Positions 43,154 to 51,789 of a DNA stretch of 54,306 nt are shown in pieces. Each line of letters starts with the position of its first letter. The stretch's first letter is position 1. The notes beneath the pieces are model-generated. The model was not told where the DNA came from and did no database searches. It was given only the letters and a program-made list of their open reading frames with translations. A program made the translations under genes and the position numbers. The stretch comes from an uncultured Chloroflexota bacterium (GTDB lineage Bacteria; Chloroflexota; Chloroflexia; Chloroflexales; Roseiflexaceae): contig CALFIC010000098.1 of NCBI GenBank assembly GCA_937876225.1, forward strand, positions 1-54,306, in the 5' to 3' direction.

Positions 43154-45519
43154 ATCGTAACACTCTCTGGCGGATCGGCCTGTTGATTGTGGCTGCCGCA
43201 TGCATCATTTTGCAATTCCCGCTCTTTTTTGTGGCGATTGGCCAACGCATCGGCTACGCCTACCCAATTGATTACGGCGAAGGTCCTTTGCTTCGCCAAG
43301 TGCAATTTTTGCTCCATGGCGGGTCAATCGCGGCGTTGTACGGCAATCCCGGGTTGCCGCCATACCTCGTGGTCAACTACCCACCGTTTTATTTGCTGGT
43401 GACACGCCTCGTGGCGATGGTAGCACCCGTATTATTTGCGGGACGATTGGTATCGGCACTGGCTGGCATCGGCGCCTTTGTCGCCATCCGGTTTTTGGCG
43501 GCCGACGACTGTGACGACGCCTATACCAACGCTTTGCGTTGGCTCGTCGCCTGTACCTGGCTGGTCATCCCAATCGTGCGTGAGTGGAGCGGCGTGATGC
43601 GCGTCGATATGCTCGGCGTGGTACTAGGGTTAACGGGTGTGCTTCTCGCCGTACGCGGCAAACTCAGCTGGGGTACCATCTTGGTGGTACTCGGATTATT
43701 ATGCAAACCCACCTTGATTGCCGCCCCGCTAGCTCTGCTGGTGCTTTATACCAGCACGCCGTGGCGCAATATCCTGCGGGCTATCGCAAGTGGAGCGCTG
43801 GTGCTGATTATCAGCATCGTCGGCATCACCCTCGGCGGGGGACAATTGTGGTTGCACCTCGTACAGTCCAACGCCAACGGCTGGGATGCGAGTTTGGCCA
43901 AAGGGTTTTGGCGTGAAGCCGTGCAGGTGCATTGGCCCTTGATGCTGGGAGCATTCTTGATTGCTGGCGCACATCTGCGCCATGGCAAGCAGCTGTTCGC
44001 ACCCACTCACCGCCTCACCACCATGGCCATCGCCTATACCATCGGGGGCATGGTGGTGGGGGTGGGGATTGGCAAAGTAGGCGCCTATGCCAACTACTTC
44101 CTCGAATGGTACGCCGGCATGGTGTGGTTGCTGACCATCGGGGTAGGCTGGCTATGGCAATTACCCGGCCGCCAGCGCTGGTTGGCGCCGGCAGTACTGG
44201 CACTATGTAGTGTGGGGGTGGCGCGTTATTATCCGTTGTGGAGCGAAACCTACCCTAAGCCCTACGGCATGATCGAGCAACAGCGCCCGGCTCGGTTGAT
44301 AGTGGGGAGTTACGGCGTCTGGCGCGATTTCCGCCGTGAAGGGCAGATTTTGGCGGCCAATGCGGTGACTGCGCGCGATATCACCAGTCTGATCCAACAA
44401 CACGGGTCACTGGTATATACCGATGTGCCAGGCATCGCCGCCCAAGCCGATGCAGTAGCACCGATGCAGGTATTTGAGCATCGTCAGTTATTCGATAGCG
44501 GTTTGTGGGACCAACGGCCCACTCTGCGCCAATTGGCCAACGGCCAAATCCCCTTGGTCGTGCTCGATTATTTGGGTAACTGGATGACACCCGAAAGTAT
44601 CGCCTTGATTCGCAGTCGCTATGCCCAAAGCGGCTCACGGGGCAGTTTTGACATCTATCAACCGATTGCCGTCGGCGCGCCCCAAAGCATCAATCAACCA
44701 CTGGGGGATTTGACGTTGCTGAGTAGCGCCTTGCCGCCCCCACTGCAACGGGCGGCTTATGAGCCTGGCAGTATATTACCGGTGCTCTTGACGATCCACG
44801 GTCAGGGCGATAATAGACCGCACCAGCTCAATTTGGCGTTGCACGATAGTACTGGCCAGACGTATGCCCGCAGTAGCCAAGCCTTGTTTGCTGGGGCCTT
44901 GACGGCCGCAGATTTGGCTGCAGGCGATTTACAGCACCTACAAGCCCTCGCAATCCCGTTGTCGATTGGTGACGGCAGTTATGTTATCACCGCCCAACTC
45001 GACGACACCCCAGCAGTCACCGCCGCCACCCTCACCATCCAAAAGGGGCAGGGACGGGTGATAGGCGATGCAGGGCAATTCGTACCTGAAGCGTTTATGC
45101 AGTTTGTCAATGCCAATGGTGGTCGCGCACGTTGGGGCTGGCCCTTGATGCCTGCCATGCCTTTTACCGATATGACACTGCAATGCTGGCAAAACGGCTG
45201 TATCCAACGCCTGCCTGACGGCAATATCCAATCGGCACCGCTGGGTGAATGGCTCCGGGCGGCGACAGCCCTCCTCCCCGCGACGAGTGATCTCGATAGC
45301 TACGAATTCACGCACGCCATTGCCATCGACGACCGCTATGCCAGTGCCGAATACGCGGTAGCCGATAGTGCCCGCCTAGATGGCGCAACGACGATCTGGC
45401 TACGCCGTGATGCGGTGTTGGTGTTTGAAAAAGACGACACCGTCTCGATTGGCGATGGCGGGGCGCGAGTATTGCGCCTGCCTGGGATTGCCTACCGTTG
45501 GCCACCCACACAACCCTAG
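43150..45519 (+). CDS. large polytopic membrane protein, ArnT/GT39-like glycosyltransferase with C-terminal LGFP-like module
   Basis: 789 residues. The first 390 residues contain about ten membrane segments, with an early acidic pair (YPIDYGEG) typical of GT-C glycosyltransferases that take a lipid-linked sugar. The next part is a soluble region: an Ig-like beta domain (about 520-630), then about 640-700 with F.QFVNANGGRARWGWPLMP and C-W-Q-N-G-C-I-Q-R-L, reminiscent of the LGFP-like repeats that bind the cell wall in Chloroflexi and actinobacteria. Substrate unknown. The start is GTG overlapping the previous stop. Confidence 0.78.
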   Translation: MNRNTLWRIGLLIVAAACIILQFPLFFVAIGQRIGYAYPIDYGEGPLLRQVQFLLHGGSIAALYGNPGLPPYLVVNYPPFYLLVTRLVAMVAPVLFAGRLVSALAGIGAFVAIRFLAADDCDDAYTNALRWLVACTWLVIPIVREWSGVMRVDMLGVVLGLTGVLLAVRGKLSWGTILVVLGLLCKPTLIAAPLALLVLYTSTPWRNILRAIASGALVLIISIVGITLGGGQLWLHLVQSNANGWDASLAKGFWREAVQVHWPLMLGAFLIAGAHLRHGKQLFAPTHRLTTMAIAYTIGGMVVGVGIGKVGAYANYFLEWYAGMVWLLTIGVGWLWQLPGRQRWLAPAVLALCSVGVARYYPLWSETYPKPYGMIEQQRPARLIVGSYGVWRDFRREGQILAANAVTARDITSLIQQHGSLVYTDVPGIAAQADAVAPMQVFEHRQLFDSGLWDQRPTLRQLANGQIPLVVLDYLGNWMTPESIALIRSRYAQSGSRGSFDIYQPIAVGAPQSINQPLGDLTLLSSALPPPLQRAAYEPGSILPVLLTIHGQGDNRPHQLNLALHDSTGQTYARSSQALFAGALTAADLAAGDLQHLQALAIPLSIGDGSYVITAQLDDTPAVTAATLTIQKGQGRVIGDAGQFVPEAFMQFVNANGGRARWGWPLMPAMPFTDMTLQCWQNGCIQRLPDGNIQSAPLGEWLRAATALLPATSDLDSYEFTHAIAIDDRYASAEYAVADSARLDGATTIWLRRDAVLVFEKDDTVSIGDGGARVLRLPGIAYRWPPTQP

Positions 45520-45544
45520 CAGAGTCCATGACTGCAATAATCAC

Positions 45545-45581
45545 AAAAAACCGGTGTGGCGGCGAATGCCGTCACACCGGT
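45545..45581 (-). terminator. terminator of the minus-strand GT2/GT2/rmlD operon
   Basis: On the minus strand, 14-base arms with one mismatch (45550-45563 and 45568-45581) around a 4-base loop are followed by T6 (45545-45550). Confidence 0.85.
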
Positions 45582-45598
45582 CGCACACCGTAGAATTT

Positions 45599-46387
45599 TT
45601 AGACTTTGGGATCATCGAGGTTACGGTATTCGCCACGAATAGCTAGCCAACGGACGTTGACAACATCACGGAGATTCCGCATCGCATCACGGATTGGGTC
45701 AACTTTTGTTTCGACGCCATAATGCCATACCACGGGTAATTCGGCGACCCGATAACCGCGAGCCATTGCGAGGTAGATGATTTCGACATCAAACGCCGTC
45801 ACTGCCGCACCTTGAATGACCGGGGCATCAGCGCCATAAATACGAGCGCGATGGAATAGGTCTTGGGCGACTTCGGTACGAAACGCTTTGAATCCACACT
45901 GGGTATCGTGGAAATTACCCACCACCAGCACTCGTACGATGGTATTAAACACACGCCCCATCAAATGGCGGTGGAATGGTTCGCCTTCGCGGTGAGCGCC
46001 TTGGCCTTCACGTGAGCCAATCACGACGTCGTACTGTTGCTGGGTAAAAAACGGCAGCATGCGGTCCCATTCCTCAACGGGGACGGCCAAGTCAGCGTCA
46101 CACAGGAGCACATAACGCCCACGGGCGGCGAGGGCTCCTGCCCGCACCGCGAAGCCTTTGCCACGATGATCGAGAGCTAGCAAGCGTAGCTGTGGCCATT
46201 GTTGGGCGGCAGTTTGTACAATCTGCGCGGTGTCATCACTACTCCCATCATCGGCAACGATGACTTCGGCATCGAGTTGGGTGCGCGTGACATAGGCTTG
46301 GACAGTGGCCAACGTCGCAGGCAACCGCATATGTTCGTTATACGCCGGGATGACAATTGTTAAAAGCGGCTGATTCCCTGTCGTCAT
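45599..46387 (-). CDS. family 2 glycosyltransferase (polyprenyl-phosphate sugar transferase type)
   Basis: 262 residues. TIVIPAYNEHMRLPATL, EVIVADDGSSDDT, RGKGFAVRAGAL, LLCDADLAVPVEEW, VIGSREGQG and DTQCGFKAFR follow the DPG/DPM synthase pattern: dolichyl- or undecaprenyl-phosphate glucosyl or mannosyl transfer, cytosolic face. No C-terminal membrane domain. The start at 46387 is chosen because GAGGAAG lies upstream; a GTG one codon earlier is possible. Its first base overlaps the stop of the preceding glycosyltransferase gene by one. It is one of three similar GT-A genes in the window. Confidence 0.9.
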   Translation of the reverse strand: MTTGNQPLLTIVIPAYNEHMRLPATLATVQAYVTRTQLDAEVIVADDGSSDDTAQIVQTAAQQWPQLRLLALDHRGKGFAVRAGALAARGRYVLLCDADLAVPVEEWDRMLPFFTQQQYDVVIGSREGQGAHREGEPFHRHLMGRVFNTIVRVLVVGNFHDTQCGFKAFRTEVAQDLFHRARIYGADAPVIQGAAVTAFDVEIIYLAMARGYRVAELPVVWHYGVETKVDPIRDAMRNLRDVVNVRWLAIRGEYRNLDDPKV

Positions 46388-47352
46388 CACACTTCCTCAC
46401 TCCCCATCAACAACATCATCTTGGTAATATCAATTTGGATTGGAATGTGGGTTCGTTTGGCCAAAAACTGGCGCACATGCCCCCATGCAGCTAACTGGCC
46501 GCGTAAGCGAGCCCGGGCAGCTTGGCCACGGATGTGCCAGGCTGCATCAACAAAAATTTGGATTTGGCGCCACAGCATTATCCAAATATAACGACTAAAC
46601 AAGGGCGCCGGGATATTTTTGAGCCAAACCAACGGGAAGTTACGCCCGCAATAAAAACTCGCCAGCGCCCCCCCGCCCGTGGCACTCAAACGATGATAGA
46701 CAATCGCTGTGGGCACAAATATGGTGCGCAAACCATGGAGACGCGCGCGTAAATTCAAGTCGACATCTTCGCAATACATGCCCAAATCACGATCAAAAAC
46801 ATCACCGGCCACCGCAAGTTGATTGAGCGCACTGCGGCGATAGGCAGCAGCACCCGCACATGGACCAAACACTTCTTGGGGGTGTTGGAATTGGGGCGAG
46901 TCGACTTGCCACACGCCCCGATTACCGGGGATACCATCAATCCGATAAAAATCACCAGCGGAGTGAATAACCGTACGTCGGTCAAAGAGCATTAATTTAC
47001 TCGCCGCAAAGGCGTATTCGGGGTGCGCGTCGAGGGCACCGATTAATTCGGCGAGCCACGCTGGCGTCACTTCAGTATCGTTATTGAGTAACACCACATA
47101 TTCGCCCGTCGTCGCAGCAATAGCCGCATTGCACGCTGCCACAAAACCTTGGTTGTGAGGTAAGACGATTAGTTGCACTTCGGGATAATTGCGACGCACA
47201 AATGCGACTGAATCATCGTGCGAGGCATCGTCAACCACGGTCACGCGCATATCGGCATGGCGTGTTTGGCGCTGGAGTGCAGCAAGACAAATTGCTAAAT
47301 GTGCCTGCCCGTTATAATTGGGCACGATGACATCAATCATTGCCACGTTCAT
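46387..47352 (-). CDS. family 2 glycosyltransferase (rhamnosyltransferase-like)
   Basis: About 321 residues. GT-A signatures: IDVIVPNYNGQAHLAICL, VTVVDDASHDDS, NQGFVAACNAAIAATTGEYVVLLNNDTEVTP (in pieces) and GMYCEDVDLNLRARLHG, the family E-D-x-D motif being EDVDL. The fold resembles WbbL/rhamnosyltransferases. The C-terminal part (about 220-321) is hydrophobic and basic, suggesting membrane association. Start: ATG 47352 overlaps the rmlD stop by four bases; a GTG six bases later has AGGA five bases upstream and is an alternative. Adjacent RmlD suggests dTDP-rhamnose as donor, by inference. Confidence 0.88.
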   Translation of the reverse strand: MNVAMIDVIVPNYNGQAHLAICLAALQRQTRHADMRVTVVDDASHDDSVAFVRRNYPEVQLIVLPHNQGFVAACNAAIAATTGEYVVLLNNDTEVTPAWLAELIGALDAHPEYAFAASKLMLFDRRTVIHSAGDFYRIDGIPGNRGVWQVDSPQFQHPQEVFGPCAGAAAYRRSALNQLAVAGDVFDRDLGMYCEDVDLNLRARLHGLRTIFVPTAIVYHRLSATGGGALASFYCGRNFPLVWLKNIPAPLFSRYIWIMLWRQIQIFVDAAWHIRGQAARARLRGQLAAWGHVRQFLAKRTHIPIQIDITKMMLLMGSEEV

Positions 47353-48182
47353 CCTATTGTTTCGACAAATGCCTGCACGGCTGCCTGCCACGGGCGCAAA
47401 CGAATACCCATTGCCGCCCCCACATGATTGGCAAGTGGTGTATACAGCGGCACTCGCCCAGGGCGTGGATAATCAGCCAGCGCCATCGGCTCGAGGGCGA
47501 CGTGATGGCGTCCAGCGGCAGTCAAGGCAGCTTGTGCCAAATCGTACCGCGAACAGGCACCTTCATTGACCAGATGGTAGGTACCATAGGCGTCACTGGT
47601 GATTAATTGCGCCAAGGCTTGCGCCACATCGCCTGCGTGGGTGGGTGAGCCGATTTCGTCATTGACCATGCGCAATACCGGACGGTCATTGGCGAGACGC
47701 AACACAGTACGGATAAAGTTCCGCTCACCACCAAACAACCACGCTACGCGCACCACATAGAGCCGGTCGAGTATTTCGCGGGCAGCTTGCTCACCGGCGT
47801 ATTTGGAGCGGGCATAGGGGTTAATCGGGTTGGCGATATCGTATTCAGCATACGGGTGGGTCGCAGTCCCATCAAATACTTCGTTGGTACTAATTGCGAC
47901 CATACGGGCATTGCTACGGCGAGCCGCTTGCGCCACCCAACGAGTCCCTAACGCATTGATACGGTAGGCTGCATCCGGATCAAGGGCGCAACCATCGACA
48001 TTGGTCATGGCGGCAGCATGAATAATCACTGCGGGGCGTAATGCCGCAATTACATCGGCAGTTGCGGGTTGACTCAGTTCAATCTCGGCATGCCCCAACC
48101 CCACCACATCGTGGTGCGATTGAAGGTGCGCCACCACGGCTCGTCCCAATTGGCCGTTGGCTCCGGTTACCACAATCCGCAT
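47349..48182 (-). CDS. rfbD: dTDP-4-dehydrorhamnose reductase
   Basis: 277 residues, extended SDR. MRIVVTGANGQLGRAVV (NAD(P) loop), INALGTRWVAQAARR, ISTNEVFDG, YARSKYAGE (the catalytic Tyr-x-x-x-Lys is YARSK) and EIGSPTHAGDVA (family EIGSPT...). It reduces dTDP-4-keto-L-rhamnose to dTDP-L-rhamnose. The start at 48182 is the one that gives the canonical N-terminus; GGGGACG precedes it. It is followed by the two glycosyltransferase genes in an overlapping operon. RmlA and RmlB are not here; an RmlC-like cupin is about 26 kb away. Confidence 0.9.
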   Translation of the reverse strand: MRIVVTGANGQLGRAVVAHLQSHHDVVGLGHAEIELSQPATADVIAALRPAVIIHAAAMTNVDGCALDPDAAYRINALGTRWVAQAARRSNARMVAISTNEVFDGTATHPYAEYDIANPINPYARSKYAGEQAAREILDRLYVVRVAWLFGGERNFIRTVLRLANDRPVLRMVNDEIGSPTHAGDVAQALAQLITSDAYGTYHLVNEGACSRYDLAQAALTAAGRHHVALEPMALADYPRPGRVPLYTPLANHVGAAMGIRLRPWQAAVQAFVETIG

Positions 48183-48380
48183 GACGTCCCCACCTGTCAT
48201 AATTCTCTCGTTATGGTAGAGCAACATTCCCGATGCGTCAACATTACTCATACATGATGCGACGCAAAATATTCCGGCATAAATACCGAAAATACATTGT
48301 CGGCATGGAGGGATGCGCGGCGAAACGGCTATGGTACTATATCTCTATCCAATACTTGGTTATATCAAGGAGTAGCGCTC

Positions 48381-49748
48381 ATGGCCACACACCCCCTCCA
48401 AGCCCAAATCGACGCCTATATTGATGCCAATTTGCCCCGCTTCATGACGATTTTGGGCGAACTCTGTGCCATACCCAGTGTGGCCGCCCAAGGGCATGGC
48501 ATTGCGCCGTGTGCCCAACGGGTCGCCGAATTATTTAGTGAAGTAGGACTTACCGCACAGATTATGCCCACAGCCGGCAATCCGGTAGTCTATGCCCACA
48601 GCGATAGTGACCACGCCCACACCTTGCTTTGCTACAACCACTACGATGTCCAACCTGCCGAACCATTTGAGCTGTGGAATTCGCCACCCTTCGAAATGAC
48701 CCGCCGTGATGATTTACTCATCGCCCGCGGCGTAGCCGACGACAAGGGCGAGTTGGTGAGTCGCATCGCAGCGATTGCGGCAGTGCGCCACGTGCTGGGT
48801 GAATTGCCCGTCAACATCAAGTTTCTCGTCGAAGGCGAAGAAGAAATCGCCAGCCCCAATCTAGCACCATTTATTTTGGCGCATCGTGACCTACTCCAAG
48901 CCGATGCGTGTGTGTGGGAGTTTGGCACCCACAACGGTGACGGCGAGCCGGTGGCCTACCTGGGGTTGCGCGGGATTTGTTACCTCGAATTATCGGTAGA
49001 GACGGCCAAAATCGACACCCATTCAGGCATTGCCGGCTCGATTTTGCCCAATGCAGCCTGGCGCTTGGTATGGGCCCTCAACACCCTCAAAGACCAAGAC
49101 GAAAAAATTCAACTGCCGAATTTTTATCAAAACGTGATTGCCGCCACCGCCCGCGACATGGAATTGCTGGCGGCGCTGCCCGATAGTGACGAAGAAATGC
49201 AAGAATTGTTTGGTAATGCCTCGTTCTTGCACAACGCTCGGGGGGTCGAATTACGCCGGCGCGAGATTTTCGAGCCAACCTGCACGATTTGTGGCATCAC
49301 TACCGGCTACCAAGGGGCTGGCCAAAAAACCGTCTTGCCGGCAACAGCCAGCGCCAAAGTCGACTTCCGGCTAGTACCCGACCAACGCCCCGAAGATGTG
49401 GTGGCCCAGCTCCGCGCCCACTTCGATGCCAACGGCTTTGGTGACATCAAAATCACCGTCGTCGGGGCCGGGCGCCCCGCCCGCACTGACCCCGACCATC
49501 CGTTGGTGCAGACCTTGGTCGATGCAGCCCACGACGTCTATGGTCGGGCCCCACATATTTGGCCGATGTCGGGGGGATCTGGCCCCAATTATCTCTTTTC
49601 GCATGAGCTTAATGTGCCGATTATCACGCTGGGGGTGGGGTATTCGGGGTCACGCGTCCATGCCCCCAACGAAAACATCCGCATCAGCGACTTCCGCAAT
49701 GGTATCCGGCATATGGCGGCGTTGTTGTTGCGACTCGGAAATGTCTAA
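48381..49748 (+). CDS. M20-family metallopeptidase (dipeptidase type)
   Basis: 455 residues. Zinc ligands in the family pattern: first His/Asp in YNHYDVQPAEP (H-x-D), ARGVADDKGE with the bridging Asp, EGEEEIASPN (general base Glu and a ligand), and a late His in the GVGYSGSRVHAPNE motif. The dimerisation lid (about 200-330) carries a small insertion. Members such as PepV/CNDP-type dipeptidases and allantoate-like hydrolases share this plan. AAGGAG precedes ATG 48381. No signal peptide, so cytosolic. A terminator follows about 30 bases on. Confidence 0.92.
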   Translation: MATHPLQAQIDAYIDANLPRFMTILGELCAIPSVAAQGHGIAPCAQRVAELFSEVGLTAQIMPTAGNPVVYAHSDSDHAHTLLCYNHYDVQPAEPFELWNSPPFEMTRRDDLLIARGVADDKGELVSRIAAIAAVRHVLGELPVNIKFLVEGEEEIASPNLAPFILAHRDLLQADACVWEFGTHNGDGEPVAYLGLRGICYLELSVETAKIDTHSGIAGSILPNAAWRLVWALNTLKDQDEKIQLPNFYQNVIAATARDMELLAALPDSDEEMQELFGNASFLHNARGVELRRREIFEPTCTICGITTGYQGAGQKTVLPATASAKVDFRLVPDQRPEDVVAQLRAHFDANGFGDIKITVVGAGRPARTDPDHPLVQTLVDAAHDVYGRAPHIWPMSGGSGPNYLFSHELNVPIITLGVGYSGSRVHAPNENIRISDFRNGIRHMAALLLRLGNV

Positions 49749-49776
49749 CTAAAGGAAATATAATCGGTGACGCTCT

Positions 49777-49803
49777 CTCCGTGCTGTCGACGGCAGCACG
49801 GAG
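49777..49803 (+). terminator. terminator after the M20 peptidase gene
   Basis: 10-base perfect arms (49777-49786 and 49794-49803) with a 7-base loop followed by TATTTAT. Confidence 0.75.
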
Positions 49804-50029
49804 TATTTATCAATACAAAAAAGACACGTTTATGGCAATACCAGCGCGAGTTGGTCTCATTACATTTGAAGGGGAAAACTACCACTGGATAATTGGATTT
49901 ACCGTTATCCTTGGCTATCTCCCCGATGATATTTTTACGAATACACGGGTGATTACGCCACGACCTGTAATACTGGTAGCAAAAGAGCCCCAAACGCTAT
50001 TCAGAATCAACGATGAATAATCAAATACG
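49804..50029. other. intergenic region without a supported gene
   Basis: Two short frames cross this stretch (plus from an ATG at 49832; minus from 49993), but neither has a Shine-Dalgarno site, and the protein sequences resemble nothing known. I regard it as non-coding. It leads into the leader of the RRM gene. Confidence 0.5.
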
Positions 50030-50038
50030 TGCTATAAT
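50030..50038 (+). promoter_or_regulatory. extended -10 promoter for the RRM gene leader
   Basis: TGC-TATAAT (50030-50038): a perfect -10 with a TGN extension; no strong -35. Predicted start near 50045 would give a 5' leader of about 210 bases. Confidence 0.65.
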
Positions 50039-50044
50039 CAGCAT

Positions 50045-50253
50045 GTCAATTAAACGTATGGGACTAGGACACGCATCTGCGAAGACCCACCTTCAGCACA
50101 CCGGTTACGGTAGCACCTGGCAAGATGTGTGGTTTAGTTCATACGGTGGAATGGTCGGCAGTGGGGTGAGACCAGCGGATTGGCTTAGAGTTGTTGTATA
50201 TACGGGGCGTATGTCTCGTGACTGTCCAAGTGGTGGACAGAGGAGTGAAGCGA
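50045..50253 (+). promoter_or_regulatory. candidate structured RNA leader upstream of the RRM gene
   Basis: No credible reading frame occupies this leader. I see a closing stem: 50055-50060 with 50140-50145 (6 pairs), 50063-50066 with 50135-50138 (4), and 50070-50078 with 50123-50131 (9 pairs, one G-U). Two small hairpins sit inside: 50081-50084 with 50091-50094, and 50100-50103 with 50108-50111. Further on CGTATG recurs at 50208-50213 and could pair instead with 50140-50145, disrupting the first stem. A hairpin 50222-50228 with 50234-50240 abuts the AGGAG (50241-50245) of the RRM gene. This is a cis-regulatory RNA candidate; the pairing is by eye. Confidence 0.5.
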
Positions 50254-50547
50254 ATGCGTGTGAAGTTGTTTGTGGGTAACTTGCCGTGGCGGATGACCAG
50301 TGAGGAATTGAGCGATGCGTTTGCTCCTCATGGCGAAGTAATCAGTGCTCGAATTGTGATTGATCGCGACACCCAACGCTCACGGGGCTTCGGCTTCGTG
50401 GAGATGGAAGTCGACAATGTGGAAGATGTGATTCAGGCCACCAATGGTCTTGAAACATTCGGTCGCCCCCTTCGCGTCAACGAGTCAGACGAGAAGCCCG
50501 GTTTTGACCGTCCCCGTCGCGGCCCCCGCGATGATAATCGCTACTAA
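50254..50547 (+). CDS. RRM-type RNA-binding protein
   Basis: 97 residues: a single RNA recognition motif with RNP2 (LFVGNLPW, about 5-12) and RNP1 (RGFGFVEM, about 44-51), followed by a short Arg/Pro/Asp tail (FDRPRRGPRDDNRY). Bacterial single-RRM proteins of this size are known from cyanobacteria, where several are cold-induced. AGGAG is eight bases upstream of ATG 50254. The gene has a long leader and its own terminator, so it forms a one-gene transcript. RNA targets are unknown. Confidence 0.93.
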   Translation: MRVKLFVGNLPWRMTSEELSDAFAPHGEVISARIVIDRDTQRSRGFGFVEMEVDNVEDVIQATNGLETFGRPLRVNESDEKPGFDRPRRGPRDDNRY

Positions 50548-50561
50548 ATCACGCTAATTAC

Positions 50562-50608
50562 CACGATGGGGAGCGGCCAAGGTGCGCCTCTTCCCATCGT
50601 GTTTTTTT
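50562..50608 (+). terminator. strong terminator of the RRM gene
   Basis: CACGATGGG (50562-50570) pairs with CCCATCGTG (50593-50601), with further inner pairs, followed by T7 (50602-50608). Confidence 0.9.
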
Positions 50609-50708
50609 GTGTCCAAATCCCGCCACATCGCGTTTTTTATAATCTATCGCTACAAAACCCGTTTACAATAACAGTGTCCCTTTTTATTTTTCATGCAAGG
50701 AGTTCGTC

Positions 50709-51719
50709 ATGCAGATGACTCGATTGGGCCGCACTGGATTGCAGGTCAGTAGTGTGTGTTTGGGTACCATGACATTTGGCAATCAAGCCGACGAAGCCAC
50801 CTCACACGCCATCCTCGATGTGGCCGTAGACCATGGCATTACTTTTATTGATACGGCAGACGTCTATCCACTCGGTGGCGACTTCAGTAGCGTAGGGCGT
50901 ACCGAAGCAATCATCGGCACATGGCTCAAAGCTCGCGGCAATCGTCACGATCTCGTGCTCGCCACCAAATGTCGTGGTGCCATGGCACCAGGTGCCAACA
51001 ACGAAGGATTGTCGCGCAAGCATATCATGGCGGCCTGTGATGCCAGCCTCAAACGCTTGGGTGTTGATTATATTGATTTGTATCAATTCCATGCCCCCGA
51101 CCCCGAAACTCCCATTGTAGAATCGCTCGAAGCACTCACCGACCTCGTGCGCGCCGGCAAAGTACGCTATGTCGGTTGCTCAAACTTTGCTGCGTGGCAA
51201 ATCATGCAGGCCCTCTGGACCAGCGATCAACGCCAGTTGGCGACATTTGTGTCGCTCCAACCGCGCTACAACATGCTGTTTCGCATGATTGAAGACGAAA
51301 TTTTGCCCGTGGCCCGTCAATACGGCCTCGGCGTCATCCCCTACAATCCCCTCGCCGGCGGCATGTTGACCGGGCGCTACATCAACCAACGTGCCGTTGA
51401 GCCAGGCACACGTTTTACGCTCAACAACAGCGGCGAGCTCTATCGCAAACGCTACTGGAACGATATGGTGCATGACGTGGTGGCTGATTTGCATACCTAC
51501 TTTAGCGGGCGTGGGATTTCGTTGACCCATGCCGCGCTGGCGTGGGTACGCGCCCAAGCTGGCATCACCGCCCCCATCATCGGCGCTAGCCGCCCCGCAC
51601 AACTAGCCGAATCACTGGCCGGGCTCGATGTGGTGCTGGATGCCGAGGCCATGGCCAAATGTAACGAGGCCTGGTTCGAATTACCCCGCGAGCGCGACAT
51701 CAGTGTGGCCCGCCGCTAA
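50709..51719 (+). CDS. aldo/keto reductase
   Basis: 336 residues. RLGRTGLQVSSVCLGTMTFG, the catalytic tetrad candidates Asp in FIDTADVYPLGG with Tyr, Lys in LATKCRG and His in YQFHAPD, and the cofactor-binding end with GASRPAQLAESL. This is the family of YajO/Tas-like NADPH reductases with broad substrates. AAGGAG is before the ATG. Perfect terminator downstream. Confidence 0.92.
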   Translation: MQMTRLGRTGLQVSSVCLGTMTFGNQADEATSHAILDVAVDHGITFIDTADVYPLGGDFSSVGRTEAIIGTWLKARGNRHDLVLATKCRGAMAPGANNEGLSRKHIMAACDASLKRLGVDYIDLYQFHAPDPETPIVESLEALTDLVRAGKVRYVGCSNFAAWQIMQALWTSDQRQLATFVSLQPRYNMLFRMIEDEILPVARQYGLGVIPYNPLAGGMLTGRYINQRAVEPGTRFTLNNSGELYRKRYWNDMVHDVVADLHTYFSGRGISLTHAALAWVRAQAGITAPIIGASRPAQLAESLAGLDVVLDAEAMAKCNEAWFELPRERDISVARR

Positions 51720-51738
51720 TTGGTGGTTGCCGTAGTGC

Positions 51739-51781
51739 AACGAGTAGGGGATGGTATTTTTACCATCCCCTACTCGTTTTT
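51739..51781 (+). terminator. perfect hairpin terminator after aldo/keto reductase gene
   Basis: 18-base perfect arms (51739-51756 and 51761-51778) with a TTTT loop, followed by further T. It may also serve the convergent SDR gene on the other strand. Confidence 0.9.
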
Positions 51782-51789
51782 ATGTGCAT

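Noticed and set aside
49745..50020. Short opposite-strand and plus-strand frames after the M20 gene
   Set aside because: No Shine-Dalgarno sites, unrecognised sequences, and the region contains a terminator; probably non-coding.
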